A stretch of 64,000 bases of DNA from Planotetraspora mira (GTDB lineage Bacteria; Actinomycetota; Actinomycetes; Streptosporangiales; Streptosporangiaceae): positions 62,001 through 126,000 of the forward strand of contig NZ_BOOO01000031.1 in the NCBI RefSeq assembly GCF_016863275.1, written 5' to 3'. Shown here in pieces: positions 44,365-52,628 of this stretch; the first letter of the stretch is position 1, and each line of letters opens with the position of its first letter. A program made the position numbers and the translations under genes. The notes beneath the pieces are model-generated. The model saw only the letters and a list, made by a program, of their open reading frames with translations. It had not been told where the DNA came from and ran no database searches.

Positions 44365-45318
44365 ATGGGCACAATGGAGGGCATGAACGGAGCGGATGCG
44401 GCAACGGCGGGCGCTCTCGGTGAGTTCCTCCGCAGTCGCCGGGCCCGGCTGACCCCGGAGGACGCCGGCATCAGGTCCTACGGCGCCCGCCGCGTACCGG
44501 GGCTGCGCCGGGAGGAACTGGCCCAGCTCGCCGGCGTCAGCGCCACCTACTACACCCGTCTGGAGCAGGGACAGAGCGGCAACGCCTCAGAAGCCGTCAT
44601 CGACGCGATCGCCCGGGCGCTCAACCTCGAGGAGGACGAGCGCACCCACCTCCACGACCTGGCACGGCCGGTCAGGACCAAGCGGCGCCGCCCCGCCCGG
44701 CCGGAAGCCGCGCGAGCCGGCACCGTGCGTCTGATCAACGCGATGGCGGAGGTGCCCGCGGTCGTCATGGGCCGCCGCAGCGAGATCCTCGCCTGGAATC
44801 GTCTCGGACACGCGCTGCTGGCCGGGCACCACGACTTCGACGCCCCGAGCCGCCCGCTTGAGCGGCCCAACCTGACGCGGATGTTGTTCCTCGACGCGCA
44901 CACGCGCGAGCTGTACACCCGCTGGGACGAAGAGGCCGCCCGCGCCGTCGCCTCCCTCCGGCTGATCGCCGGCCGATACCGCGACGACCGGGAGCTGGCC
45001 GAGCTCGTCGGAGAACTGACCCTCAAGAGCGACGATTTCGCCTCCCTGTGGGCCGGACACCCGGTCCACAACTGCCTGTCCGGGGTCAAGCAGTTCCACC
45101 ACCCCGAGGTCGGCGACCTCGAGCTGGGGTTCGAAGTCCTCCACCTGCCCGACGACACCGGGCACCGCATCCTGACTTACACCTCGATCCCCGGCTCACC
45201 GTCCGACGCGGCCCTCCGGCTCCTCGCCGGACACCCGTGGGCCACCACGACGCCCCAGGAACCGATCTCCGCGTCCCGCAACGCGGCATCGTCGAAAACA
45301 CGCGCCGACCTGCCGTGA
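44365..45318 (+). CDS. XRE-family regulator with MmyB-like ligand-binding domain
   Basis: DNA-binding protein of up to 317 residues. The helix-turn-helix runs through YGARRVPGLRREELAQLAGVSATYYTRLEQGQSGN (about 38-72). The C-terminal PAS-like MmyB domain contains AWNRLGHALL and SDDFASLWAGHPV, as in many actinobacterial regulators beside MFS or dehydrogenase genes. Possible starts are ATG codons at 44365, 44374 and 44383; none has an ideal ribosome site. It probably controls the divergent MFS gene. Confidence 0.9.
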   Translation: MGTMEGMNGADAATAGALGEFLRSRRARLTPEDAGIRSYGARRVPGLRREELAQLAGVSATYYTRLEQGQSGNASEAVIDAIARALNLEEDERTHLHDLARPVRTKRRRPARPEAARAGTVRLINAMAEVPAVVMGRRSEILAWNRLGHALLAGHHDFDAPSRPLERPNLTRMLFLDAHTRELYTRWDEEAARAVASLRLIAGRYRDDRELAELVGELTLKSDDFASLWAGHPVHNCLSGVKQFHHPEVGDLELGFEVLHLPDDTGHRILTYTSIPGSPSDAALRLLAGHPWATTTPQEPISASRNAASSKTRADLP

Positions 45319-45446
45319 ACCATGCCGTGATCGACCGAATCCGGTGACTCGGCGGCGTCCCGTCCCCGTTATTCGATCTGCGCCGCACCGGAGCGATCAC
45401 GTGATTATGGTGTACTTCGCCCTCTCCCCCGCAGACAGGAAAATCG

Positions 45447-46157
45447 ATGAACGATTTCCTGCAGAACATCCCCCAGCCCGACGACGTCTGGAAATGGGCC
45501 ATCAACGCGACGCTCGGCCCCGGCCTGGCGGTGACGGCCTTCCTCGTCTACAACCTCGTGGTTTCCTGGCTGGGCGCGCTGAAATCGACCAGGTCGGCGG
45601 CCCTGTGGCTGGCGGGAGCCGTACAGGAGGCCCGTTCGCGTCTCCGTGAGATGCCGGCGGGTCAGAAAACGATCGCCACCGTCGTGTCGGCCTTTCTCGT
45701 GGTGGTGCAACTCATGTGGCTGGCCGGTCTGCTCGTCGTCGGCAACCTGCTCACCTTCGCCTATCAGGGGTCGGGCAGGCTCTTCCTGGAATTGGAGGCA
45801 CAGGACGCGCCATCGGCCGTGTCCTGGCTGAACCTGACGTCGTTCACGAAGGTGTACGTCCTGGTGGGGGCGGCGTTCCTGGTGGGCGCCTTCTTCCTCA
45901 AGGAGTCGAACGGCAACTTCCTGGCGTTCCTGATCGGCATTCCGGCGATGCCGTGGGGGATCTCGGCGGCGGTGCTCACCCTGCTGGAGGTCGTCTTCGC
46001 GACTTTCGGATGGCTCGGCACCGGGGAGTTCACACTCGACGGCAACGTCCTGTGGCACCTGGTGTTCTCTCTGACGATCGGCCTCTACCTGGCGTCGTGC
46101 GTCGTCGCGGTCAGAGCCGCGAGGCGAATGGGCTCCATCTGGGGCAGACGCGCATGA
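45447..46157 (+). CDS. Hypothetical membrane protein (236 aa)
   Basis: Integral membrane protein with five to six hydrophobic segments (about 22-45, 75-105, 125-150, 155-175, 205-225) and no recognised family. The N-terminal MNDFLQNIPQPDDVWKWAINATLGPGLAVTAF resembles no known transporter. AGGAAAATCG precedes the ATG. The stop codon lies inside the 9-base target duplication of the mobile element downstream, so that element inserted exactly at the gene end without shortening it. Confidence 0.75.
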   Translation: MNDFLQNIPQPDDVWKWAINATLGPGLAVTAFLVYNLVVSWLGALKSTRSAALWLAGAVQEARSRLREMPAGQKTIATVVSAFLVVVQLMWLAGLLVVGNLLTFAYQGSGRLFLELEAQDAPSAVSWLNLTSFTKVYVLVGAAFLVGAFFLKESNGNFLAFLIGIPAMPWGISAAVLTLLEVVFATFGWLGTGEFTLDGNVLWHLVFSLTIGLYLASCVVAVRAARRMGSIWGRRA

Positions 46158-46161
46158 TGTG
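46153..46161. repeat. Left target-site duplication CATGATGTG
   Basis: Exact copy of 46596-46604. It contains the TGA stop codon (46155-46157) of the membrane-protein gene. Confidence 0.75.
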
Positions 46162-46595
46162 GAGTAATCGTCAATACCTGTGGATCACGCAGGTTTAGTT
46201 ACTGTTCCGGTGCGCTCCGTCGAGCGGCGTCCAGCTGGTGGCGTAGCCACCTGATCTCATCGATGCGCCCTCCTGGCCGGCCTGGCGGCGTTCGACAGCG
46301 TGGAGATCGCGCCGCTCGAGGGCATCGAGCAGGCCGCGAAGATCGCTGACCTGATCGGCCGGACCGGACTCAGCCCGTGGGACGCGCACGTCGCAGCCAT
46401 CGCCGATGTTGCGATCTGTCCGATCCTGACGCTCGACGCCGGGAAGTGGAACGAAGCGTCGGGCCCGCTGGAAGACCCTCTGTTCACCATCGAGATCGCC
46501 GACCCGGACCAGTAACCACCCTCGCGCACGATCTCGTCGATCAGGGAGCTGTCTCGCGTGGAGCCGTCGTCATCCACAGGTCTTGAGCATTGCTC
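46162..46595. mobile_element. MITE-like element (434 bp) with 9-bp target-site duplication
   Basis: Imperfect terminal inverted repeats of about 28 bases: 46161-46189 and the complement of 46568-46596 agree at 24 of 29 positions, sharing the core ACCTGTGGAT. Outside them is the exact direct repeat CATGATGTG at 46153-46161 and 46596-46604, a 9-base target duplication. There is no transposase; the inside carries only a PIN-domain remnant. The 9-base duplication is known from IS4-type and a few other families, so a full-length IS with these ends could have moved it. Confidence 0.75.
46255..46515 (+). pseudogene. PIN-domain toxin remnant inside the element
   Basis: The open frame (first stop at 46252) reads RCALLAGLAAFDSVEIAPLEG, LIGRTGLSPWDAHVAAIADVA and PILTLDAGKW, the C-terminal two thirds of a VapC-like PIN domain. 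The N-terminal part with the first catalytic aspartate is absent, and only a GTG at 46300 without a ribosome site could start it. It is probably a toxin fragment captured by the element, with no antitoxin gene beside it. Whether anything is made is unknown. Confidence 0.65.
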
Positions 46596-46604
46596 CATGA
46601 TGTG
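46596..46604. repeat. Right target-site duplication CATGATGTG
   Basis: Exact copy of 46153-46161, directly after the right inverted repeat of the element. Confidence 0.75.
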
Positions 46605-46692
46605 TGGTCCCCCATGTGTCCCCCGGTAGATTTCGTCGGTGAGTGGCGACACCGCTCGCCGGTGAGTCCACAGTCGTATCGAGAGGATCTCA

Positions 46693-47751
46693 GTGACTGA
46701 GCCCGCCCGCTCCTGGCCACATCTGCTCGCGACACTCCTGCGCGGGCAGGATCTCACCGCGGACGACACCCGATGGGCCATGCGGCGGGTCATGGACGAC
46801 GCGGCCGACCCCGCCCAACTCGCCGGATTCCTGGTCGCCCTGCGGGCCAAGGGTGAGAGCACCGCAGAGCTCCGCGGAATGCTCGACGCCCTCATGGAAC
46901 GGGTCATCCCCCTCCCCGTCGACGGCGCGGACGTCGTCGACATCGTCGGCACCGGCGGCGACGGCGCCCACACCGTGAACGTGAGCACCATGGCGGCGAT
47001 CGTCGTCGCAGCCGCCGGCGTGCCGGTCGTCAAGAACGGCGGCCGGTCGGTGTCCAGCAAGGCCGGCTCCGCCGACGTCCTCGAGGCCCTGGGCCTTTCA
47101 CTCGACCTCACCCCCGACGACATCACCCGGTGCCTGCGCGAGGTCGGCATCGGCTTCACCTTCGCCCCGCGTTTCCACCACGGGCTGCGTCACGCCGGTC
47201 CGGTGCGCAAGGCGCTCGGCGTCCCGACCGCCATCAATTACCTGGCGCCGCTGACCAACCCCGCCAGTCCCCGCACCGCCCTTGTCGGCTGCTCCAACTC
47301 GGCCCTCGCCCCGGTCCTGGCGAGCGTCCTCGCCGAGCGGGGCGCGGGCGCCCTGGTCGTGCGCGGACAGGACGGCCTGGACGAGATCACCACCGCGGCA
47401 CCCACCGACGTCTGGATCGCCGGCGGCGACGGCGTCAGGCAGGAGACGCTGGACGCCGCCGACTTCGGGCTCGCGCGCAGCGCACCGGAGGCACTCCGCG
47501 GCGGTGACGCCGCCTACAACGCCTCGGTCGTCCACCGGGTCCTGGCCGGCGAGCCGGGCGCCGCCCGCGACGCCGTCCTCGCCAACGCGGCCGGAGCCCT
47601 CGCCGCCCACCGCGGCTTCGGCGGAGGCCTCCATGACGCCTTCGCGACCGGCCTGGAAGAGGCGCGCCGCGCCGTCGACAGCGGCGGCGCCACCACCACT
47701 CTGGAGAACTGGCTGAAGCTCGCGTCGTCCCTGGCCGACCGGCGGCCCTGA
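46693..47751 (+). CDS. trpD: Anthranilate phosphoribosyltransferase
   Basis: Joins phosphoribosyl pyrophosphate to anthranilate, the second step of the tryptophan branch. The protein has 352 residues, the family length. The PRPP motif GTGGD is at 86-90, with VNVSTM after it. The anthranilate-site motif, usually KHGNRAxSS, reads KNGGRSVSS (114-122), so two residues of the substrate site differ. The gene stands alone, without other trp genes, in many actinomycetes as here. The variation could mean altered substrate preference. The GTG at 46693 has AGAGGAT upstream. Confidence 0.9.
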   Translation: MTEPARSWPHLLATLLRGQDLTADDTRWAMRRVMDDAADPAQLAGFLVALRAKGESTAELRGMLDALMERVIPLPVDGADVVDIVGTGGDGAHTVNVSTMAAIVVAAAGVPVVKNGGRSVSSKAGSADVLEALGLSLDLTPDDITRCLREVGIGFTFAPRFHHGLRHAGPVRKALGVPTAINYLAPLTNPASPRTALVGCSNSALAPVLASVLAERGAGALVVRGQDGLDEITTAAPTDVWIAGGDGVRQETLDAADFGLARSAPEALRGGDAAYNASVVHRVLAGEPGAARDAVLANAAGALAAHRGFGGGLHDAFATGLEEARRAVDSGGATTTLENWLKLASSLADRRP

Positions 47752-47937
47752 CGTCCAGATCGGCCGGCCCGCGCCTGCGCTCAGGCGGGTGATGGGCGCG
47801 GTCGGCTGATCCTCGGCCTTCTCGGCGAGTCGCCTCATGAAGGCGGGTTCGATCGTTCGACCTAGGCCGATGGACTCAGATCGTCCAGGGCCGCCGCCTG
47901 ATCCACTCCGGCCCTCGCCTGCGGATACTCGTTCGTC

Positions 47938-49158
47938 GTGTCAATCACGTCTATACAGCGCGTCTCGGGCGCACGGCCGTTCGTCGTCGGAATGTTCGTC
48001 GACGCGCTTGGCAGCGGGATCTACGTTCCGCTCACCTTGCTGTTCATCCACGAGGTGACCGGTCTTCCCCTGACCACGGTCGGCCTGGGGGTGACGGCGG
48101 CGGCCGTGGTGGGACTGGCCGCGAATCCGGTGGCCGGTGCGTTCATCGACCGGTTCGACGCACGCCGCGTGCTGATCGCCACCTATGTGCTCCGCGCGCT
48201 GGGCTTCGCCGCCTACCCGTTCGTGGACGGCTTCGCCGCCCTGATCGCCGTCGCCGCCGTGGTCGCGGTGGGCGACCGCGCCTATTACCCCGCCTCTGGC
48301 AGCTACATCTCAGTCCTGGCCGAGGGGGCGGCCCGGGACCGGCTGTACGCGCTCGTGGCGACCACCAGGAACGTCGCCTTCGGGCTGGGCGGCCTGATGT
48401 CGGCGGGTGCGGTGTCGCTCGCCGGCGGAACGGGGTTCATGCTCATCGCCTTGGTGAACGCGGCCAGCTTCGTCGTGGCCGCGGGGTGCTTGATCCGCTC
48501 GGGACGGCACGCGCCGGCTGAGACCGTCCCACGGCGGCGAGGAGGCTACCGGCGGGTGCTCGCGGACCGGCCGTTCATCGGCCTGGTGGCGGCCGAGCAG
48601 GCGTTCACGCTGGCGCACATGATCCTCCCGGTCGCGCTGCCGATATACGCGGTCGCGATACTCGGCGCCCCGGCCTCACTCCTGGGCCTGCTGTACACCC
48701 TCAACACGATCCTGGTGGCCGCGGGACAACTCGCGGTGCGTCGGTGGCAGCGCAACGCCCGCCGTACGCACGCCATGGCGCTGGGCGGGGCGGTCCTGAT
48801 CGTCGCGTGCGGTGCGTACGCCGCGACGGCGCTTGTTCCGCCCGTGCTGCCGCGCGTCTGCGGTCTCGTGGTGGCCACGCTCGTCTTCACCCTCGGCGAA
48901 CTCATGCACACCACCCCTTCGTGGGCCCTGACGACGGCAACGGCGCCCCCCGCGCTCAGGGGCCGCTACTTGGCGATCTACCAGCAGACCTGGGCGCTGG
49001 CGGCCGTCTTCGCGCCCGCGGGCTTCTCGGTCCTGCTCGATACGGCGCCGCCGCTGTTGTGGCTGACGCTCGCCACCATGCTCGCGTCGGCCGGCCTCGG
49101 GATGCTTCACCTGTCTCGCCGCCTGCCCCCCGACGCCGTCGCCGCGCCACAAGCGTGA
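47938..49158 (+). CDS. MFS transporter
   Basis: Twelve-segment permease of 406 residues. The motif between segments 2 and 3 is GAFIDRFDARRVLIATYVLRALG. The profile (FVDALGSGIYVPLTLLFIHEVTGLPLTTVG) is typical of actinobacterial efflux-type MFS proteins of the YjiJ/MdtG kind. Substrate unknown. It starts at a GTG and lies 186 bases after trpD; no gene was seen in the gap. Confidence 0.88.
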   Translation: MSITSIQRVSGARPFVVGMFVDALGSGIYVPLTLLFIHEVTGLPLTTVGLGVTAAAVVGLAANPVAGAFIDRFDARRVLIATYVLRALGFAAYPFVDGFAALIAVAAVVAVGDRAYYPASGSYISVLAEGAARDRLYALVATTRNVAFGLGGLMSAGAVSLAGGTGFMLIALVNAASFVVAAGCLIRSGRHAPAETVPRRRGGYRRVLADRPFIGLVAAEQAFTLAHMILPVALPIYAVAILGAPASLLGLLYTLNTILVAAGQLAVRRWQRNARRTHAMALGGAVLIVACGAYAATALVPPVLPRVCGLVVATLVFTLGELMHTTPSWALTTATAPPALRGRYLAIYQQTWALAAVFAPAGFSVLLDTAPPLLWLTLATMLASAGLGMLHLSRRLPPDAVAAPQA

Positions 49159-49210
49159 CCCGGCACGATCCAGCACCACTGAACGTGGGACGGTGGTCGC
49201 CGGCCGAGGC

Positions 49211-50578
49211 TCACCGCCGGCGGCCGCCGATCAGGCGTCGCCGTCCCGAACCGCTGGGCGCCTTCTCGACTTGCGGGACCGCACGCGCGGGCCGGTTGAG
49301 GATCGCCTGACCGAGTGTCAGACCGCCTCCGATCGCCAGGCCGATGGCGGCGGCCTGCCCGATGGCCAGGAATCCCGGCCCGGCCTGGCCGTGGCTGAGT
49401 TGAAGCAGGCCCCGGTAGATGGTGTAACCGGGGGCCAGCGGCACGATGCCCGCGACGGTGTGCAGCAGCGCCGTGCCGTTGGTGCGGCGCGCGAAGGCAT
49501 GGCCACCGAGCCCGACGACGACCGCGGCGACAGCGGTGGCCAGAGCCGACGGGAGGCTGTACTCCTGCGTGAGCACCAGGTAGACCGTCCAGCCCACCGC
49601 CCCCGCCAATCCGGCGGTGAGCATGTTCCAACGCGTCGCCTGGACGCAGAAGGCGAAGCAGACGCAGACCATCATCGCGGCCGGAATCTCCACCGCGAGT
49701 CCGGCCCAACCGTGCGGCGTCAATCCGTCCGGCTGAACCTGAGGGACGCGCAGCCCGTAACGCACCGCGGCGTACAGGACCGTTCCCACCCCGGCCACGA
49801 TCGCGGCGACGACCACCGCGGTCTCCATCGCCCGCGCCGCGGCGGTGACCAGATAGCCCGCGATGGCGTCCTGCACCGCCCCGACGAACGACAGGCCGGG
49901 CAGCAACATCGCGATTCCGCCCGCGACGACGAGCGGCGCCTGGGTCGTCCCCCCGGAGAGGAAGAGCCCGGTCGCGACTGCGGTGGCGACCGCTCCGCCG
50001 AGTACCGCCTGGTGGAAGGCGGGGACACCACGGCGCGACAGCCGGCGACCGGCGCGGTCGATGAACGCGGTCACCGCGGCGGCGGCCAGGAACACCACCG
50101 GCCCGCCACCCAGCATCACGGTGAAGAATCCGCCGAGGCACGCCCACGACAGGGTGACCTGCCACGCGGGATGAGCCGGCCGCGCGGCCTCGATCTCGCC
50201 CAGGCGGGCCGAGGCCGCGGGCATGTCCACCCGCCCGCCTCTGATCTGCTCGGCGAGGCGGTGCAGGGCCTCGATGCGCGCATAACCCAGAACGGCGGCG
50301 CGGACGACCCTGATCTCGGTCAGCGGCACCGCCCGCGGACCGCTTCTGTAGGACAGGACGATCGAGCCGGAGGTGACGTCCGCCGCGCAGTCGCGCAGCC
50401 CGAGGGACTCGGCGACCTCCGTCATCGTGGCCACCACGTCGGCCGCGGGTGCTCCGCTTCTCAGTAACAACTCGCCCATGCGCAAGACGATCAGCATGAT
50501 CTCGCTGGCCTCCTCGCCCGCCGGCGCAGACGGCTCCCCCGCCTGCCCCGAGGCCTTCGGCCCGTCTACAACGGTCAT
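49211..50578 (-). CDS. Threonine/serine exporter (ThrE-like) protein
   Basis: Membrane protein of 455 residues that fuses the two halves of ThrE. The N-terminal soluble part (LILVLRMGELLLRSGAPAADVVATM-like, about 30-130) matches the DUF1212 domain. It is followed by ten membrane segments in two blocks of five, the second with GIVPLAPGYTIYRGLLQL, the conserved segment of the family. It should export threonine, serine or related amino acids. Convergent with the MFS gene, 52 bases apart. Confidence 0.88.
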   Translation of the reverse strand: MTVVDGPKASGQAGEPSAPAGEEASEIMLIVLRMGELLLRSGAPAADVVATMTEVAESLGLRDCAADVTSGSIVLSYRSGPRAVPLTEIRVVRAAVLGYARIEALHRLAEQIRGGRVDMPAASARLGEIEAARPAHPAWQVTLSWACLGGFFTVMLGGGPVVFLAAAAVTAFIDRAGRRLSRRGVPAFHQAVLGGAVATAVATGLFLSGGTTQAPLVVAGGIAMLLPGLSFVGAVQDAIAGYLVTAAARAMETAVVVAAIVAGVGTVLYAAVRYGLRVPQVQPDGLTPHGWAGLAVEIPAAMMVCVCFAFCVQATRWNMLTAGLAGAVGWTVYLVLTQEYSLPSALATAVAAVVVGLGGHAFARRTNGTALLHTVAGIVPLAPGYTIYRGLLQLSHGQAGPGFLAIGQAAAIGLAIGGGLTLGQAILNRPARAVPQVEKAPSGSGRRRLIGGRRR

Positions 50579-50970
50579 CGGCTCACGCTCTCGTCGAAGA
50601 GCCGCTGGAGTGCCACGAATCCGCTCTCCGCGCCGTCCCTGTCATTCCGAACCCGGTGTGCTGATCGTCCTGGCGAAGCTTTGTCCAGAAGCGCCAGACG
50701 GGCGTCCCGCTTATCCGTCATTCCGCCCGCAATCGTCCTATTTGCCTATTTCTGTGCAAACCGTACCAGTGGTATATAAAGGGGCGGCCTCCCCCACGCG
50801 GCGCTGGCATCGACGGGGGGATCGGTCGTCGGACCCGGGGCCAGGGCGTGTTTCCTTGCCGCCCGATCACCAAGCTGACCAGCCCAGGTCAGCACCATCA
50901 AGATCTGGCTCCGCGACCCCGTCACGTGGTCAGGGGAAAAGTCTCACCTACCCGTGCCCAACGGGGTCTT
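50579..50970. other. Intergenic region without recognised gene
   Basis: These 392 bases between the ThrE-like start and the tautomerase stop are less GC-rich around 50690-50790. They contain the 11-base palindrome TACCAGTGGTA (50764-50774) before a TATATAAAG stretch. No coding frame with codon bias was found. A transcribed leader or remnant cannot be excluded. Confidence 0.4.
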
Positions 50971-51357
50971 TCACAGATTGACGGGGTAGCTGAGCGACAA
51001 CTCATCCGCCGAAACGCCCCGGATTCCCCAGTTCGCTTTCGGCATCTCGACAATGGTGAGCTCGATGTCATCGACGGGCAGGTCGAGGCCCGGCGCCAGC
51101 CGTTCATACACGGTACGGATCAGCTCACGCTTGGCGTCGTCGGAACGACCCGTGAAGCACAGGACCTCGATGATCAGATAGCGGTCACTTCGTTGCGGGC
51201 AGATCATGTCCTCGGGGTCGAGCAGCAGGAAGCGGTGGAACCGCTTGTCCGACGGCAGCCTCCACGCCGACTCCAGGCACTCCTGCAGCAGATCAGAGAT
51301 CCTCCGCTGCTTCCCCGCCCATGCATCGCGCCGCCCATAGACCTTGATCTGAGCCAT
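50971..51357 (-). CDS. Tautomerase-superfamily protein lacking Pro1
   Basis: Protein of 128 residues of the tautomerase/MIF superfamily group with the start MxxxKVYGRRDAW. The pattern DKRFHRFLLLDPEDMI, RSDRYLIIEVLCFTGRSDDAKRELIRTVYERL and the end MPKANWGIRGVSADELSLSYPV all match. The catalytic amino-terminal proline is replaced by Ala2 (MAQIKVY). Pro1-dependent tautomerase chemistry should therefore be lost, so the role is uncertain. The start at 51357 is set by homology. Confidence 0.85.
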   Translation of the reverse strand: MAQIKVYGRRDAWAGKQRRISDLLQECLESAWRLPSDKRFHRFLLLDPEDMICPQRSDRYLIIEVLCFTGRSDDAKRELIRTVYERLAPGLDLPVDDIELTIVEMPKANWGIRGVSADELSLSYPVNL

Positions 51358-51414
51358 TTGCCCAGTCTGCACCGTACTGCCCGAGATGACGAACCAAGAT
51401 CCAGGAAACACGAC

Positions 51415-51951
51415 CTAGTAGTGATGCGGGCGACCGTGCCGCGGCGGGACGACGAATTCGGTCAGCTCCGCCGAACCCGCGCCGAGTTCGGCCCATGGGG
51501 ATGCGATCGCCAGAGTCGCGATCGCGCCGGTGGGAAACTTGACGCGCACGCGCTCCAGGGCGTCCCCGGCGCGATCACCTGCGAGGTGAAGGATCAATTC
51601 CTGCAGGCCCGGGTCGTGCCCGACCAGAAGCAGCGTGCCGACATCACCGCCGCTCTCCGCCACGACATCGAGCAACTGCCGCAGATCCGCGCCGTACAGC
51701 CGCCGGTCGTAGGTGACGGGCGGCGAGGCGTCCAGATGAGCCGAGGCCAACTCCCACGTCTCGCGGGTCCGCTGGGCGGTGGAGCAGATGACACGGTCGG
51801 GCACATGACCGTGGTCGCGCAGCCACTGCCCGGCCAGCGGCGCGTCCCGCCGCCCCCGCCCGGCCAAAGGCCGCTCATGATCAGGCACATCGGGCCAAGC
51901 GGACTTGGCGTGCCGTACGAGCACCAGCGACTTGGGCGTATCGGCGGTCAT
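51415..51951 (-). CDS. SixA-like histidine phosphatase
   Basis: Phosphatase of 178 residues with the RHG motif as LVLVRHAKSAW near residues 10-20 and the second histidine in LLLVGHDPGLQELIL (about 109-123). Together with SixA-type length and lack of signal peptide, this suggests a protein histidine phosphatase or small phosphoester hydrolase in the cytoplasm. The substrate is unknown. The ATG at 51951 is fixed by homology; the frame runs to 52179. It lies 57 bases before the tautomerase gene on the same strand. Confidence 0.88.
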   Translation of the reverse strand: MTADTPKSLVLVRHAKSAWPDVPDHERPLAGRGRRDAPLAGQWLRDHGHVPDRVICSTAQRTRETWELASAHLDASPPVTYDRRLYGADLRQLLDVVAESGGDVGTLLLVGHDPGLQELILHLAGDRAGDALERVRVKFPTGAIATLAIASPWAELGAGSAELTEFVVPPRHGRPHHY

Positions 51952-52093
51952 GCCATCGACACTAGCCAGCAGCGCGAGGATGCTCCGCCCGAATGATGAT
52001 CTCTTCCCGACATCAGACGACAAAGAAGGAGCAATCATCTGCGCCGTAGACCGCCAGACAGGGGGCCGGCACCCAGCCTCAGGGTATGCAGCA

Positions 52094-52120
52094 TTATGTC
52101 CCTTATGTCCTTTATGTCCG
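52094..52120. repeat. Three tandem 9-bp repeats
   Basis: TTATGTCCC, TTATGTCCT and TTATGTCCG follow each other without spacer, 8 of 9 bases being constant. They lie about 70 bases before the secreted-protein gene and 140 after the divergent SixA start. They may be binding sites for a regulator or a slippage product. Confidence 0.7.
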
Positions 52121-52167
52121 TTCGGAGGTGATGACCGCCGACGGACGAGAGGCAGGTGCACGACGAA

Positions 52168-52560
52168 ATGAGTCGTCATCGTGCAGGGAACTCATCCGCC
52201 GCCACGATCGTCGGCGTCCGACTGCTGGCCCTGGCCACTGTCGCCGTCACACTTTCCGGGTTCGCCGCCACACCACAGGCGAACGCGAGCGCCTGGACGA
52301 CCCCCCGGACCGCGCCGGCGCCCACCTTCGCGGACAAGCCCGGCCCTGTCCGGAACCACAACAGCGGGCGGCACAACCAGAACGCACCGGCCATCAACAG
52401 CCCCAACACCGTCAGGGGCGTCCAGCAGGTGAACAGCGTCAGCGGGACCACCATCACCCAGAACGGTCAGTGCAGGGGGCGACGCTGCACGATCTCCCAG
52501 AGGCTCCGGTCCTCACACGGCGGGTGGCGCTCCAGGCATGGACGTGCAGGGCGTAGGTAA
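52168..52560 (+). CDS. Small secreted protein with N/T-rich segment (130 aa)
   Basis: After a signal peptide (VRLLALATVAVTLSGFAATPQANASA, about 17-42), the mature protein has NHNSGRHNQNAPAINSPNTV and QQVNSVSGTTITQNG, which resemble the N/Q- and T-rich segments of actinobacterial surface proteins. The C-terminus is Arg-rich (GQCRGRRCTISQRLRSS) with two cysteines. No family was identified. A GTG at 52156 with GAGAGG upstream is an alternative start. Confidence 0.55.
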   Translation: MSRHRAGNSSAATIVGVRLLALATVAVTLSGFAATPQANASAWTTPRTAPAPTFADKPGPVRNHNSGRHNQNAPAINSPNTVRGVQQVNSVSGTTITQNGQCRGRRCTISQRLRSSHGGWRSRHGRAGRR

Positions 52561-52628
52561 CCGGTCCGGCCAGGTCCTCCCCCGCGCCCGATGACCGAAG
52601 TTGCCGGATCACTGATCCAGCGGCTTCG

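Noticed and set aside
46195-46265. Minus-strand remnant (IDEIRWLRHQLDAARRS) in the MITE as an antitoxin
   Set aside because: Protein-like, but only about 25 codons; it may be chance in GC-rich DNA.
50764-50774. TetR-type operator TACCAGTGGTA
   Set aside because: A single short palindrome without a neighbouring TetR gene.
50846-51412. Inverted CGTGTTTCCT copies around the tautomerase as an insertion element
   Set aside because: Only ten bases match, there is no target duplication, and the tautomerase is an ordinary chromosomal gene.
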